A program made the translations under genes and the position numbers. A stretch of DNA of 54,679 nt from WTAW01 sp964540205 (lineage in GTDB: Bacteria; Acidobacteriota; Aminicenantia; Aminicenantales; Aminicenantaceae): assembly GCA_964540205.1 (NCBI GenBank), contig CAZIMJ010000011.1, forward strand, positions 1-54,679. Direction: 5' to 3'. The notes beneath the pieces were generated by a model. It was not told where the DNA came from. It ran no database searches and saw only the letters and a list, made by a program, of their open reading frames with translations. Of this stretch, positions 7,096 through 16,268 are shown piece by piece (the first letter of the stretch is position 1; each line of letters opens with the position of its first letter).

Positions 7096-8427
7096 CTAAA
7101 ACGGGATCAGGCTGTCCCAGCCGTTCGGAAGTCTTTTGGCGACATCGTTCAGGATGACGAACACGATCAAGACTATAAATATAGCAAAACCGATCTGCAT
7201 CACGATCTGCTTGACCTTCGGGCTGAAATCGCGACGGAAAATGCCTTCCAGCGAGATCACAAGAATCTGTCCACCATCCAGCACAGGAATGGGAAACAGG
7301 TTGATGATACCCAGCTGGAGGCTGATGAGCGCGATCCAGCTCATCATGGCTAAGAGCCCCATACGCAGTGCTGTGTAGGATAAACTGGCGATCTCGATCG
7401 GCCCTCCCAGCTGTCGTGCCGTCGCTTCGCCAGTCACCAGGTCTTTGATGAAATTGATGACAAGGAAGGTCAGGCGCACGTTGTCCCTGACGCTCTGCTT
7501 GAAAGCTGTAAAAAAGCCCAGGCTTTCCTCTTTATATTCGATCACCTGGGCTATCCCTATCTCCCCGACATCTCCTTTGAGTCGAGGAGTAACCGGAATG
7601 TTTAGGAGCTCTTCCCCTCTTCTAATACGAAAATTGAGCTCAACATTTGGATTGTTCTGGATCATCTCCAAAAATTGAAAATAATAGGCAGGTTGGCCTT
7701 CTATCTCGAGAATGACATCGCCCGGCTTCAACCCTGCTTTTTCTGCAGGAGCATCAGGAACGAGCATCTTGATCTCAGTTAAAATTTTCCCGAAAAAGCC
7801 AGCATATCCCATCTCGTGGATGGTTTTGCCCTCGGTCAGAAGATCGACATCAATAATCTCCTCTCCCCTCTTCACTTCGAGCTTGATGGTCCTCTTGGGT
7901 TTTGTGCCGACAGCAAGTTCCACATCACTCCATGTCTTTGTCCTTTGGCCGTCGATACTCAGGATCTCATCGTCAATCTGCAGATCGGTCTTTTCAGCCG
8001 GAGAATCCGGCTCGACCCAACCGATGACCGGTGTTTGACTCTGATAGACTGGGATCGGAGCTCCCACCATGTTGATGGCAGCGACCAGACCGATAGCCAG
8101 CAGTATATTCATGACAGGTCCCATAACGATAGTGAGAAGCCTCTGCCATCTTTTGGCCGCCATAAAATCCCCAGGTTCGACCTCACGTTCTTTCTCATAG
8201 ACGTCTTCACCGGGAAATTTGACATACCCGCCCATGGGGATCAGGCTCACTCTGTAATCCGTATCTCCTTTTTTGAATCCAAAAAGACGCTTACCGTATC
8301 CGAAGGAAAACACATCCACACGAATTCCAACAAGTTTAGCCATAAAAAAATGGCCGAATTCATGAACAAAAACAAGGATGCCAAAAACGATGATAAATGC
8401 TAGTATTGTTCCAAGTACTGATCCCAT
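7096..8427 (-). CDS. rseP: RIP metalloprotease RseP (site-2 protease)
   Basis: A 443-residue intramembrane zinc protease. The zinc site HEFGH (His22-Glu23-His26) lies in the first transmembrane helix. The second catalytic motif, NLFPIPVLDGGQ, is near residue 385. Two PDZ domains sit between them (about residues 120-200 and 205-290, the second containing AGLKPGDVILEI). The last helix is near residues 415-435. In Gram-negatives RseP cleaves anti-sigma factors and signal-peptide remnants. It follows dxr by 4 bp in the conserved uppS-cdsA-dxr-rseP order. Confidence 0.96.
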   Translation of the reverse strand: MGSVLGTILAFIIVFGILVFVHEFGHFFMAKLVGIRVDVFSFGYGKRLFGFKKGDTDYRVSLIPMGGYVKFPGEDVYEKEREVEPGDFMAAKRWQRLLTIVMGPVMNILLAIGLVAAINMVGAPIPVYQSQTPVIGWVEPDSPAEKTDLQIDDEILSIDGQRTKTWSDVELAVGTKPKRTIKLEVKRGEEIIDVDLLTEGKTIHEMGYAGFFGKILTEIKMLVPDAPAEKAGLKPGDVILEIEGQPAYYFQFLEMIQNNPNVELNFRIRRGEELLNIPVTPRLKGDVGEIGIAQVIEYKEESLGFFTAFKQSVRDNVRLTFLVINFIKDLVTGEATARQLGGPIEIASLSYTALRMGLLAMMSWIALISLQLGIINLFPIPVLDGGQILVISLEGIFRRDFSPKVKQIVMQIGFAIFIVLIVFVILNDVAKRLPNGWDSLIPF

Positions 8428-8431
8428 GACT

Positions 8432-9586
8432 CTACCTTTGCTCTAACAATTTCCGGGTTCGCAACCTGGAATCCCGGTCGATCTCGAATATATCGCTGAC
8501 TGTTTCCACTTCTTTGGCACGATGATCCTCGACGATTTCCGTCACAACAGCGGGAATATCCATAAATTTTATTTCTTCTCTAAGAAAAGCCGCAACCACA
8601 ACTTCATTTGCGGCATTCAGAACTATAGAAAAGCTGTTGTTTTCCATCAAAGCCTGTCGTGCCAGGTTGACAAGAGGAAATTTTTCAAAATCCACATCAT
8701 AAAATTCCAATGCTCCGATCTGACTCAAATCCAGTGAAGGCAAGAGCCCCTTTTCTCTCTCCGGATAAGTTAGTGCATACTGAATCGGAATCTTCATATC
8801 AGTTGGACTAAGCTGAGCGAGAACAGAACCATCCTGCATTTCAACGAGAGAATGGACGATGCTTTGTGGATGGATGAGAACCTCCAGCTTCTCCGGATCC
8901 AACCCGAAAAGCCAGCGGGCCTCGATGAGCTCAAGTCCTTTGTTCATCAGTGTTGCTGAATCGATCGTCACCTTTTCTCCCATACTCCATCTGGGATGAT
9001 TGAGAGCATCCGCCACTGTTGTGTTTTTCATCTCTTCTGCGGGGGTTTCAAAAAAGGGGCCTCCAGACGCAGTGAGGATAACTTTTTTCACTCCGGCCAT
9101 CTCTTCTTTAGCCAAGCACTGGAACACTCCACTGTGTTCGCTGTCGACGGGGATGATCTCTGCACCTGAATCAGCAGCCATTTTCTGTATCAAGCGACCT
9201 GCCACGACCATGGATTCTTTATTGGCAAGGGCAACTCTTTTGCCAGATTCTACAGCGGCGAGCGTAGGCCTCAGACCATTTATCCCGGTAATGGATGAAA
9301 CGATGATATCGTTCTTCGTATAACTTGCGACTTCTTCAGCCCCCTCCTGGCCGAAAACCACACGAACATCGTTAATATCGATTTTGCTTTGGATCGCCGC
9401 TGCATACTCTTCACTCTCGAGAGAAACGATCTCTGGACGGAATTTATCAATCTGCTCCTGGAACAGCTCCAGATTCCGGCCTGCAGCAAGCCCAGTCACA
9501 TTATACCTGTGCCTGAGGTTGTCGATGACCTCCAGGGTGCTCCGGCCAATTGAGCCGGTGGAACCTAAAATAGCTACATTTTTCAT
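8432..9586 (-). CDS. dxr: 1-deoxy-D-xylulose 5-phosphate reductoisomerase
   Basis: 384 residues, the normal length. It catalyses the NADPH-dependent rearrangement and reduction of DXP to MEP, the committed step of the MEP pathway. The NADPH loop is ILGSTGSIGRSTLEV near the start. The metal and substrate residues are in VDSEHSGVFQCL, and HPRWSMGEKVTIDSATLMNK forms the flexible active-site segment. With ispG nearby, two steps of the same pathway are encoded here, upstream of the prenyl transferase UppS that uses its products. Confidence 0.97.
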   Translation of the reverse strand: MKNVAILGSTGSIGRSTLEVIDNLRHRYNVTGLAAGRNLELFQEQIDKFRPEIVSLESEEYAAAIQSKIDINDVRVVFGQEGAEEVASYTKNDIIVSSITGINGLRPTLAAVESGKRVALANKESMVVAGRLIQKMAADSGAEIIPVDSEHSGVFQCLAKEEMAGVKKVILTASGGPFFETPAEEMKNTTVADALNHPRWSMGEKVTIDSATLMNKGLELIEARWLFGLDPEKLEVLIHPQSIVHSLVEMQDGSVLAQLSPTDMKIPIQYALTYPEREKGLLPSLDLSQIGALEFYDVDFEKFPLVNLARQALMENNSFSIVLNAANEVVVAAFLREEIKFMDIPAVVTEIVEDHRAKEVETVSDIFEIDRDSRLRTRKLLEQR

Positions 9587-9598
9587 AAATAGTCCATA

Positions 9599-10411
9599 TT
9601 AGTTCATTCCAACATATATCAACAAATAATAAAATAGCGGGGCAGCAAGAATAAGGCTATCGATCCTATCCAAAAAACCTCCATGTCCCGGCAGAATGTT
9701 CGAAGAATCTTTCACTCCTGATGCTCTCTTGAAAAGAGATTCAAGAGGATCGCTGATCTGCGCAACGGCATGTATGAGGAAAGCAAAGACTATAGCTTTC
9801 CAGAGTGACATCTCCTTCAAAAGGAAAAAATGAACGACCATACCTCCCAAACACGCGAAAAGAATCCCGATCACACTCCCCTCCCATGTCTTTTTGGGGC
9901 TGGCAAAAGGTGTCATCGGGTGCTTGCCAAAGAGCTTACCGAAAGTGAACGCAGCAGAATCTCCTGTAACAATGGTCAACAGGAGAAAATAGACAAAAAA
10001 CGGCCCATAATCCTCTCTAATCAAGAATATGTGATTGAGGGTGAAACTCACATATATTGCCCCAAAAAATGTCAGAGAGATCATCTTTGGAAAGTGCATC
10101 ATCTTTTCCAATGAATCCATGGAGGCAACAAAATAAAATCCCGTGACCAAAAGCCATGTATAGAGCACTATCTCCAGGGAAATATCTGCAGAATAGAAGG
10201 AGAGGCCGACAGACAATGCCAGGATGCTACCCAGTATCTTGTGGGGAAAAATATTTTTCTTCCGATGCAGATAGTAGAATTCAAGAAGTGCAACTAAGAT
10301 CACTATCTGTAGGGCAATGAAAAATCCCAAGCTGGGAAGATACTGAATACAGACAAAAACTATTGTGAGGATTATTATCGCTGTGGGTAAACGTTTACGG
10401 GTGTTCCACAT
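9599..10411 (-). CDS. cdsA: Phosphatidate cytidylyltransferase
   Basis: About 270 residues from the ATG at 10411, giving the usual N terminus MWNTRKRLPTAIIIL. A longer reading from a TTG at 10465 would overlap uppS by 71 bp and is less likely. It is a polytopic inner-membrane enzyme that makes CDP-diacylglycerol from CTP and phosphatidic acid, the branch point of phospholipid synthesis. The C-terminal signature (SDPLESLFKRASGVKDSS then LPGHGGFLDRIDS) is complete. It overlaps uppS by 17 bp. Confidence 0.95.
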   Translation of the reverse strand: MWNTRKRLPTAIIILTIVFVCIQYLPSLGFFIALQIVILVALLEFYYLHRKKNIFPHKILGSILALSVGLSFYSADISLEIVLYTWLLVTGFYFVASMDSLEKMMHFPKMISLTFFGAIYVSFTLNHIFLIREDYGPFFVYFLLLTIVTGDSAAFTFGKLFGKHPMTPFASPKKTWEGSVIGILFACLGGMVVHFFLLKEMSLWKAIVFAFLIHAVAQISDPLESLFKRASGVKDSSNILPGHGGFLDRIDSLILAAPLFYYLLIYVGMN

Positions 10412-11177
10412 TGGCTCGAATATCTCCGAATCGCCTTTCTCTTTTTTGGAATTCAACAAGGGCAATAAGTAAATGTTTCTTGCGAAAATCTGGCCAGAGC
10501 TCTTCAGTGATCCAGATCTCAGAATATGCTATCTGCCAGAGGAGAAAATTGGACACGCGGAGCTCACCGCTCGTTCTGATGAGAAGGTCTGGATCAGGGA
10601 TATCCGCCGTATACAGATACTTAGAAAACTTCGCTTCATCCAATGAATTTCTGTCTAAACCGGGATCGTCCATGATTCTCTTGACTGCATCAACGATCTC
10701 TGACCTTCCGCCGTAATTGAGCGCCAGGAGAATTGTCAGCCGATCATTATTTTTGGTAAGAGTTTCTACCCTTTCCAGTTCTTTGATAACTGATTGTGGG
10801 ATCAACGTCTTTTGTCCAATCACCTTCAGTCGAAAGTTGTTCTCGACCAGGACTTTGTCCTCCTTTCTGAGGTAGTCTTCCAGGAGTCTCCACAGCGTTG
10901 CGATCTCCTTCTTGGGCCTCTTCCAGTTCTCCTTGGAAAAGGCATAGAGAGAGAGGTACCGAATTCCTATGCGGCCGCATGTCTCCACAATCTCACGGAC
11001 AGACTTGGCCCCTGCACGATGGCCTTCCACACGGGGCATATTCTTCTTTTTTGCCCAGCGGCCGTTACCATCCATGATCACTGCCACATGCTTGGGAAGC
11101 CTGGTGAAATCCAGCTGTTTGACCAGGGATTCTTCTTCACTTCCAGGCTTAATATAACCTTCTAGACTCTCGAGCAT
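10395..11177 (-). CDS. uppS: Isoprenyl transferase (undecaprenyl diphosphate synthase)
   Basis: About 260 residues from the ATG at 11177; a TTG at 11204 would lie upstream of the -10 box and is unlikely. It is a cis-prenyltransferase that makes the C55 carrier lipid for peptidoglycan and the surface polysaccharides encoded nearby. HVAVIMDGNGRWAKKK carries the catalytic Asp of MDGNGRWA. LYAFSKENWKRP and DLLIRTSGELRVSNFLLWQ are the other conserved regions. It is first in the uppS-cdsA-dxr-rseP group. The only promoter I see begins transcription at or next to this ATG. Confidence 0.96.
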   Translation of the reverse strand: MLESLEGYIKPGSEEESLVKQLDFTRLPKHVAVIMDGNGRWAKKKNMPRVEGHRAGAKSVREIVETCGRIGIRYLSLYAFSKENWKRPKKEIATLWRLLEDYLRKEDKVLVENNFRLKVIGQKTLIPQSVIKELERVETLTKNNDRLTILLALNYGGRSEIVDAVKRIMDDPGLDRNSLDEAKFSKYLYTADIPDPDLLIRTSGELRVSNFLLWQIAYSEIWITEELWPDFRKKHLLIALVEFQKRERRFGDIRANVEHP

Positions 11178-11183
11178 GCAGGT

Positions 11184-11212
11184 ATTATAGGGACTCCCCT
11201 GCAAATTGTCAA
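11184..11212 (-). promoter_or_regulatory. Consensus sigma-70 promoter for uppS operon
   Basis: On the minus strand, TTGACA (11212-11207) is followed after exactly 17 nt by TATAAT (11189-11184). Both hexamers are perfect consensus with optimal spacing. The -10 box ends six bases before the ATG at 11177, so transcription would start on or next to the start codon, giving no leader or almost none. Confidence 0.8.
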
Positions 11213-11352
11213 AAATCTAGACCTGCGCCACAAAATCTGCTAAGCTACTACTTTTGTGCAGTTTGATACAAGAAACGTTAAAGACTTAGTAAAACGCTAA
11301 GAGTAAGGTCTTGGCTGATAAATCAAGCGGAAAAATTAAAGGATAGGTAAAG

Positions 11353-11580
11353 ATGTGTTTAGGAATTCCGGCAAAAGTTATTGAAGTAGGTGAATCCGGT
11401 CAAGGAAAAGTGGATTACCTTGGCACCAAAGTTAAGGCCAATTTCATACTCCTCGAGGATGTCAAGATCGGCAATTGGGTGATCCTTCATGCGGGCTTTG
11501 CCATATCTCAGATGAACGAAGAAGAAGCCCAGGAAACACTCCAAATTCTCCGCGAATACGCAAGCCATTTAAAAGGCTAG
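11353..11580 (+). CDS. hypC: Hydrogenase maturation chaperone HypC
   Basis: A 75-residue HypC/HybG/HupF-family protein. It begins with the invariant MCLGIPAKVIE, whose Cys2 binds the iron-dicyano-carbonyl precursor and the hydrogenase large subunit. It carries the iron unit between HypD and the large subunit. The start is preceded by AAAGGATAGG. It leads the hypC-hypD-hypE run. The spacer to uppS (about 175 bp) must hold divergent promoters; only the uppS one is clear. Confidence 0.96.
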   Translation: MCLGIPAKVIEVGESGQGKVDYLGTKVKANFILLEDVKIGNWVILHAGFAISQMNEEEAQETLQILREYASHLKG

Positions 11581-11667
11581 AGAAGAGATAAGCAGTAAAT
11601 TGGCGAAAATACTTATCTCACCTTTTTGATATTTCTTGCGGTCTCCGCGATTCTGAAGAAAACCAAG

Positions 11668-12765
11668 ATGAAAGAATTCAGAGATAAAAAAGTCATCCAG
11701 GGATTACTCGCAGAAATCGAAAAAAAAGCGGCTCCACTAAAAAGACCGATAAAGATCATGGAGGTCTGTGGCACACACACAATGACCATCCATAGGTATG
11801 GCTTAAAAAAATTACTCCAGGATGCAGGTGTGGAGATGCTTTCCGGCCCGGGATGCCCGGTATGCATCACGCCAAACGAGATCCACGAGGCCGCTATAGA
11901 CATGGTCACAACAAAGCCAAATTTCATATTGACAACCTTCGGGGATATGACACGAGTTCCCACCAAGAAAGGCTCTATCCAAACGATCGTGCCGGCACAA
12001 GATTCACGTGTTCAGATTGTCTACTCTCCCGAAGAATCGCTGGACATGGCGCGTAAGAATCCCGAAAAGGACGTTGTCTTTTTTGGAGTCGGCTTTGAAA
12101 CGACCATTCCTGCCATAACCATCTCAGTCAAAGACGCCTATGAAGAAGGATTGACAAACTATGCAGTCTTGACAGCCCTGTGGATCATCCCTCCGCCTTT
12201 AAGAGCCATAGTCCAGGCCGAAGATATCGCTATCCAGGGCTTTCTCTATCCCGGACATGTGAGCGCCATCATCGGGCAAAAACCATACCGGTTCATCGCA
12301 GATGAATTCGGAATACCAGGTGCTATTGCAGGCTTTGAGCCCGGTGACATCCTGCTGGCTATCCTGTCGATCCTGGAACAGATCAAAGAAGGTAAGGCAA
12401 CCGTCGCCAATGAATATGCACGCGTTGTCAAGGCTGAGGGAAACCTCCAGGCGCAGGCGGTCATGGACGAGATGTTGGAAACCAAAGACGCCTATTGGCG
12501 AGGCCTTGGCTTGATCCCGAAGAGCGGCCTCAAACTGAAGAAAAAATACGCCGTATACGACGCTGAAGCTAAATACAATCTTCGCATCAAAGCAGGAAGC
12601 GATGATCTCCCAGGATGTCGCTGCGGCGAAGTCCTACAGGGCAAAGCATCCCCCCCTGAATGCGCCCTCTTTGCTCAACAATGCAACCCGGACTCGCCTT
12701 ATGGGCCGTGTATGGTGTCATTTGAAGGCGCTTGTCTTGCTTATTATAAATACACCCGGAGATAG
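11668..12765 (+). CDS. hypD: Hydrogenase formation protein HypD
   Basis: 365 residues from the ATG at 11668; a TTG at 11626 adds 14 unlikely residues. It is the iron-sulfur scaffold on which the Fe(CN)2CO unit of [NiFe]-hydrogenase is assembled with HypC and HypE. CGTHTMTIHRYGL (cyanide-binding Cys), GPGCPVCITP and GVGFETTIPA are conserved. The C-terminal cysteines in GCRCGEVLQGKASPPEC and QQCNPDSPYGPC include the [4Fe-4S] ligands. It lies 87 bp after hypC and 2 bp before hypE. Confidence 0.96.
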   Translation: MKEFRDKKVIQGLLAEIEKKAAPLKRPIKIMEVCGTHTMTIHRYGLKKLLQDAGVEMLSGPGCPVCITPNEIHEAAIDMVTTKPNFILTTFGDMTRVPTKKGSIQTIVPAQDSRVQIVYSPEESLDMARKNPEKDVVFFGVGFETTIPAITISVKDAYEEGLTNYAVLTALWIIPPPLRAIVQAEDIAIQGFLYPGHVSAIIGQKPYRFIADEFGIPGAIAGFEPGDILLAILSILEQIKEGKATVANEYARVVKAEGNLQAQAVMDEMLETKDAYWRGLGLIPKSGLKLKKKYAVYDAEAKYNLRIKAGSDDLPGCRCGEVLQGKASPPECALFAQQCNPDSPYGPCMVSFEGACLAYYKYTRR

Positions 12766-12767
12766 TC

Positions 12768-13754
12768 ATGGATAAAGTGAGCTTAGAACTGGGCAGCGGT
12801 GGCAAGTTGATGAGAGATTTCATCGACGAACACATCGTCAAGAATTTTGCGAACCCATTCCTGGACGAGCTTTTGGATTCAGCACACCTGCCGCAAAAGA
12901 TCGCTTTCACAACGGACAGTTATGTTGTCGATCCCATTTTCTTTCCTGGCGGAGACATCGGGACACTCTGTGTCAACGGCACAGTGAACGACCTGGTGGT
13001 TTCAGGAGCAGAGCCACGCTACCTCTCTCTTTCACTTATCATAGAAGAAGGCTTATCCTTTGAGGACTTGGGAAAAATCCTTAAATCCATTAAAAAATCC
13101 GCAAAAAAGGCGGGAGTTGTTATAACCACTGGAGACACAAAAGTCGTCCGCCGCGGCCAGGGCGATAAAATATACATCAACACGTCAGGAGTTGGGCCAC
13201 TCATAGCCCGTCCATCCATACAAACCATTAAACCTGGCGATAAGATCATCCTGACAGGCACATTGGGCGAGCACAGTCTTGCTGTGATGCTGGCCCGGGG
13301 AGAGTTTGGCCTTGAAGCCAGAGTCAAAACCGATTGCGCCCCTCTCAATTTTCTCCTGCCATTCTGGAGGAAAGGCACCAAGTGGATGAGGGATATCACA
13401 CGAGGAGGGTTGGCTACAGTGCTTTCCGAACTGGCCGAACGACTTCCCTACTCCATCATCGTCGATGAAGAAAAAATCCCTCTGTCGCGTGCCATAAGAG
13501 GTGCAACCGAACTCTTGGGAATCGATCCCCTCTATCTCGCCTGCGAAGGACGCGCCGTACTCATTGTTCCCGGGAAAAAGAGCAAAGGCCTCCTCGCAGA
13601 GATCAGGAAAGATTCCCTGGGCAATAAAGCGGAGATCATCGGCGAAGTGGAAAATAAGATCGGAAAACCGGGAGAACTCCTCCTCTCGACACTCTCTGGA
13701 GGATTGAGGCTTTTGGAACCATTAACTTCAGAGCTTCTCCCTCGAATTTGTTGA
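12768..13754 (+). CDS. hypE: Hydrogenase expression/formation protein HypE
   Basis: A 328-residue AIR-synthase-related enzyme. HypE dehydrates a carbamoyl group carried on its C-terminal cysteine to a thiocyanate that becomes the cyanide ligand of [NiFe]-hydrogenase. The protein ends in the required PRIC tail. N-terminal LELGSGGKLMRDFI and later VVITTGDTKVV and DITRGGLATVLSELA are typical. HypF, which supplies the carbamoyl group, and HypA/HypB are not in the window. It converges on the polysaccharide ligase with only 11 bp between stop codons. Confidence 0.96.
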   Translation: MDKVSLELGSGGKLMRDFIDEHIVKNFANPFLDELLDSAHLPQKIAFTTDSYVVDPIFFPGGDIGTLCVNGTVNDLVVSGAEPRYLSLSLIIEEGLSFEDLGKILKSIKKSAKKAGVVITTGDTKVVRRGQGDKIYINTSGVGPLIARPSIQTIKPGDKIILTGTLGEHSLAVMLARGEFGLEARVKTDCAPLNFLLPFWRKGTKWMRDITRGGLATVLSELAERLPYSIIVDEEKIPLSRAIRGATELLGIDPLYLACEGRAVLIVPGKKSKGLLAEIRKDSLGNKAEIIGEVENKIGKPGELLLSTLSGGLRLLEPLTSELLPRIC

Positions 13755-13765
13755 GTATTCAACAC

Positions 13766-16261
13766 TTATTCAAACTGGAGTATTTCTAAATCTCCAACAA
13801 ATAGATTCCGATCTTCTCTTGGACTTTCTGTGTAATAATCATTAATAAATTCAACACTGATTCTGTATTCGCCGCGCTTTATTTGTTTTTGAAAGCGATA
13901 AAATTCCCAAGCATCAGAAGTGACCCATTCGCCCCCGATCATTTTGTCATTCAGCCACACAATCATGTATGGCCATTCACCTTTGGCCCTCTCCCCTTTT
14001 GCGGATACCTTGAATACAAGTTCTCCATCGGGAAGAGATGTCTCTATCCAGCATTGACCCTTCACGTAAAGATTTCCTCCCTGCGATCCTTTCCAATCCG
14101 ATTGAGAGCGTCGTAAGACAAGGCTTTCGCTCCCAGCCTCCTTTTCAGGCGCTGAAAAGGGATCATCACAAAACATCAAGGTCCCTACCCCGATTCCCAA
14201 TTCGCGCGAATCAGAAGTGCCCAGCATTTCCGATGGACTCCATGTTCTGTTGACTTCAAACAATAAAAGGATATTCTCCCTGATCGCATGAGACAGGTCA
14301 TGCCGGTATTCATGCCATGAGCTATCTTTCAGTACAATGTCATCCAACAGTCTTTTCCCCTTAAATAGGCTTCCTAAAATAAATATCTTCACCTCTACAG
14401 GGTTTCTTTGAATGTCCGGATGAGAAGCGATTAAGGGTATAACCAAGTGGGGTTTTTTCACTTTGACTGAAAAACCGGCTTTTCCTTCTGTCCATTTGAA
14501 CTCTTGTTCACCCATTTTCTCGACTTGATAAAAACCAAACTCTTGAACGAGCTCGAACTTCTCGGTTCTACTCTGGAGTGATAGTTCGTGGAAAGAATTC
14601 CAGGTAAACATGCCGGCGAATATCAATATGAATAGACATGCAGTGATTATCTGGAACTTCTTTATATTTCCGGATGTATCCCTTGCAGGAGAGAATGAAA
14701 ACAACATGCCCACAAATAGCCAGAAAGTTAACAGAATCTCAAAACTCAACGTATGCGCGCCAAAAAGGAAAATAACGAACATTGCCATTATTCCAGAGGA
14801 AATGCCGGCATTCAAATAGAAAAATCCTGATTCCCGTTTTTGTTTAAAATTAGATCTATATATCTGTTTGAGAATACCATAAAATATCCAGAAGAAAAAA
14901 AACAATCCGATCAATCCCAACTCTGATGCAACCTGTAAATAAAAATTACCCGAGGAGTCAACAATCACATCATGAGAAGATGTGTTTTGATAAAAGGAGA
15001 TAGGTGCAATTCGAACCGTGTTATATTTCTTATAGAAATTCGGTAATTCACACGTGAACGATCCAACTCCCACACCACTCAAAGGAAAGTCTTTTATCAT
15101 GTGAAGCGCAGAAGGCCACAGCAGCTGCCGGCTGGGCAAGATTTCATCTTTCCAATTTGATTGGAATATAACTCCAATATTTTTTGTGAGCCTTTTGTAC
15201 AGGGTCCCCCTTTTAGACACATTGATCCAATAGGCAAAGAATACCAATATAACGACCGAAAATAAGACAAACACCAAACGCTTTTTCACTATCGGGAGTT
15301 TATCTTTTTGTAAATCAGTGACCGGAATCAAAGCGAAGAGAATAAAAAAACCTGTAGCTAATATCAATCCAAAAAATCCACTCCTGGAACCCACATGCGG
15401 CATCAAAAAAACACCACTCAAAGTGGCAAGGACCATTACCCACATCAAGCTCCTTTTAATGGAAAATATTAAGCCAAAGAACACAGGGATTGTCATCACA
15501 ATGTAGACACCGAGAGCATTCGGGTCTGCAAAGAGTGCGTTAGCTCTATCGAGATTTATAAAAAAACTCGTGTTTCCCAGTTCTATGTCTTTAAATACTT
15601 GATAAAATCCAAACATAAAAGAGAGAACAGTCGAAATAGCAAGACAGAACACTGCTTTTTGAATTGTGTTCTTTGTTTTTAAGACGCTGACGAGTATTAT
15701 AAACCAGATAAATCCAGCTAAATAATTTAAAGAATCGAACAGCACCCTCCGGATAGCTTCTCCCGAACTCACATTCAAGACATTCACGGCAAACTCTTGA
15801 ATGGAAGTCATGAATATAGGGAAAAAGTTTGTGTATCGCCACAGAGTGATCAGAGCTGAGAGCATAATGACAATTGAGGCCCCAAGAATGGGAAAGAAAA
15901 GTGGATTGACTATCTTCAAATGACCAGGACGTCTGACCTGATGGATCAAAAATCCCAATACATAGGCATAAAATACAAAGAAAAGAGGGTTAAATCCCCC
16001 AAGCCCGAAAAAATAAGGCAGACTGCTACTCACAGGAATTAAAAATAGAACCAAAAACGTGCCTGCCCTGAGAGAAAGAGTGGTGCACACCACAATAATA
16101 AGAACGACAGGGACAAGCACGAATTGAAAAGCAAAAATCCGGGGGACATACTTATAATAAAGAAGGAAATAAGCCAGCACATAAACCACAGTCCCGAACA
16201 TCAATGTGATTCGTTTTCTAAGGAACGATCTTTTTGATGGAATAGGCTTGAGTTTGGACAT
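13766..16261 (-). CDS. O-antigen ligase/polymerase family membrane protein with large C-terminal extension
   Basis: 831 residues from the ATG at 16261; the longer 850-residue reading from 16318 runs through the promoter. The N-terminal 560 residues form about 12 transmembrane segments with a large extracytoplasmic loop containing PLSGVGVGSFTCELP, typical of the Wzy/WaaL (Wzy_C) family that polymerises or ligates lipid-linked glycans. Beyond the last helix lie about 280 soluble residues, which I read as two beta-rich domains. The second ends in VEFINDYYTESPREDRNLFV-type sequence, resembling calcium-dependent xylan-binding modules of the CBM36/CBM60 kind. Fusion to a sugar-binding domain is unusual. 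Ligase versus polymerase is unresolved. Confidence 0.8.
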   Translation of the reverse strand: MSKLKPIPSKRSFLRKRITLMFGTVVYVLAYFLLYYKYVPRIFAFQFVLVPVVLIIVVCTTLSLRAGTFLVLFLIPVSSSLPYFFGLGGFNPLFFVFYAYVLGFLIHQVRRPGHLKIVNPLFFPILGASIVIMLSALITLWRYTNFFPIFMTSIQEFAVNVLNVSSGEAIRRVLFDSLNYLAGFIWFIILVSVLKTKNTIQKAVFCLAISTVLSFMFGFYQVFKDIELGNTSFFINLDRANALFADPNALGVYIVMTIPVFFGLIFSIKRSLMWVMVLATLSGVFLMPHVGSRSGFFGLILATGFFILFALIPVTDLQKDKLPIVKKRLVFVLFSVVILVFFAYWINVSKRGTLYKRLTKNIGVIFQSNWKDEILPSRQLLWPSALHMIKDFPLSGVGVGSFTCELPNFYKKYNTVRIAPISFYQNTSSHDVIVDSSGNFYLQVASELGLIGLFFFFWIFYGILKQIYRSNFKQKRESGFFYLNAGISSGIMAMFVIFLFGAHTLSFEILLTFWLFVGMLFSFSPARDTSGNIKKFQIITACLFILIFAGMFTWNSFHELSLQSRTEKFELVQEFGFYQVEKMGEQEFKWTEGKAGFSVKVKKPHLVIPLIASHPDIQRNPVEVKIFILGSLFKGKRLLDDIVLKDSSWHEYRHDLSHAIRENILLLFEVNRTWSPSEMLGTSDSRELGIGVGTLMFCDDPFSAPEKEAGSESLVLRRSQSDWKGSQGGNLYVKGQCWIETSLPDGELVFKVSAKGERAKGEWPYMIVWLNDKMIGGEWVTSDAWEFYRFQKQIKRGEYRISVEFINDYYTESPREDRNLFVGDLEILQFE

Positions 16262-16268
16262 CACACAT

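Noticed and set aside
6619..7353. 244-codon plus-strand open frame spanning the ispG start, a repeat hairpin and the rseP end
   Set aside because: It crosses two well-conserved minus-strand genes and a repeat; no start signal or recognisable domain. Useful only for showing the repeat reads KRGQAAF in this frame.
7816..8403. 195-codon plus-strand frame antisense to rseP
   Set aside because: Fully inside a strongly conserved protease gene; composition typical of an antisense frame.
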